Shown in pieces: positions 63,613 to 64,000 of a stretch of DNA of 64,000 bases (positions are counted from its first letter, which is position 1; each line of letters begins with the position of its first letter). Made by a program: the position numbers and the translations under genes. The DNA comes from Marinifilum fragile JCM 15579 (GTDB lineage Bacteria > Bacteroidota > Bacteroidia > Bacteroidales > Marinifilaceae): positions 1 through 64,000 of the forward strand of contig NZ_BAZX01000020.1 in NCBI RefSeq assembly GCF_001310955.1, written 5' to 3'. The notes beneath the pieces were generated by a model that saw nothing but the letters and a program-made list of their open reading frames with translations, was not told the DNA's origin and ran no database searches.

Positions 63613-64000
63613 ATGACAACACTTAATGTTTATCTTGCTTTTAATGGAAATTGCGAAGAGGCTTTTGATTTTTACAAGTCGGTTTTGGGAGGAGAGTTTA
63701 GCCATGTGGCTCGATTTGGAGAAATGCCTCCTTCGGACACTTGTCCGCCAGTTGCAGAAAAAGATAAGAATTTGATTATGCATGTTTCTTTGCCAATCAG
63801 TAAGGAAACCGTGCTAATGGGTAGTGATTCTTCAGAGGCATTCGGACCACTTCCAACGCAGGGGAATAACTTTTCCTTATCACTAAATACAGATTCAAAG
63901 CAAGAAGCCGATCGCATTTTTGCGGGGCTATCTGCAGGTGGAAAAGTAATCATGCCAATGGATAAAACATTTTGGGGATCGTATTTTGGAATGTTTACCG
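63613..64000 (+). CDS. VOC family protein (PhnB-like), truncated at the window edge
   Basis: From ATG 63613 the frame stays open to the window end (129 codons). It starts MTTLNVYLAFNGNCEEAFDF with the PhnB-like pattern FYKSVLGGEFSHVARFGEMP, then LIMHVSLPISKETVLMGSD and FSLSLNTDSKQEADRIFAGL, as expected for a PhnB/VOC domain of about 140-150 aa. The final residues lie outside the window. The substrate is unknown. Confidence 0.85.
   Translation, partial: MTTLNVYLAFNGNCEEAFDFYKSVLGGEFSHVARFGEMPPSDTCPPVAEKDKNLIMHVSLPISKETVLMGSDSSEAFGPLPTQGNNFSLSLNTDSKQEADRIFAGLSAGGKVIMPMDKTFWGSYFGMFT

Overview
The window looks like chromosomal DNA of a Bacteroidota species, probably a marine Marinilabiliales/Marinifilaceae-type organism (inference; no rRNA is present to confirm it). 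The signs are low GC content, Bacteroidetes-type promoters (TTG, 18-21 nt, TAnnTTTG) upstream of several genes, few strong Shine-Dalgarno sites, gldF/gldG, a TonB receptor/FecR/ECF-sigma/DUF4249 set, an HPF-type ribosome protein and many lipoproteins.

Layout. 0-2.3 kb: an accessory edge with a partial unknown gene, a long imperfect palindrome, a VOC gene broken by a stop codon, a cyclase gene and an inverted-repeat element. 2.3-32 kb: mostly housekeeping genes: PrsW-type protease, TPR lipoprotein, pheT, surE, lpxB, a GIN-domain/PagL-like pair, gldFG, dnaN, a DnaQ-type exonuclease, FAH-family enzyme, acyl-CoA ligase, methyltransferase, MgtC, NfeD, EI24, purB, an MsbA-like ABC exporter, tRNA-Trp and a CDGSH protein. 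28.6-35.3 kb: a TonB receptor locus (DUF4249, frameshifted receptor, FecR, ECF sigma) split by two plus-strand genes. 35.4-37.7 kb: HPF, an AraC regulator and a LysE exporter.

37.7-40.8 kb: a metal or metalloid stress cluster. It has an ArsP-type permease between two tiny Cys-Cys proteins (26 and 51 aa), a SigZ-type ECF sigma factor with a Cys-rich tail, and a MerT-like protein. The first gene of the permease operon and the MerT-like gene share the same upstream element (TGCATC, 16 nt, CGAC), in each case ending 35 nt before the start codon. This suggests a small sigma-factor regulon. 41-43 kb: two unknown proteins. 43.2-43.5 kb: a degenerate 21-bp tandem repeat. 43.6-46.5 kb: an overlapping AAA-ATPase/HNH-nuclease pair that matches the Septu (PtuAB) anti-phage architecture.

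46.7-64 kb: an unknown protein, two tRNA-Arg, an MFS transporter, a PhnP-like hydrolase, an SBF transporter, a tetrapyrrole-methylase-family enzyme, a DHH phosphoesterase, ndk, a DciA-like protein with recF, a TPR membrane protein, a YegS-like lipid kinase, a five-tRNA cluster containing a Tyr-Gly duplication, a GIY-YIG gene with an internal stop, a TonB receptor, aqpZ, a DUF1287 protein and a partial PhnB-like gene cut by the window edge.
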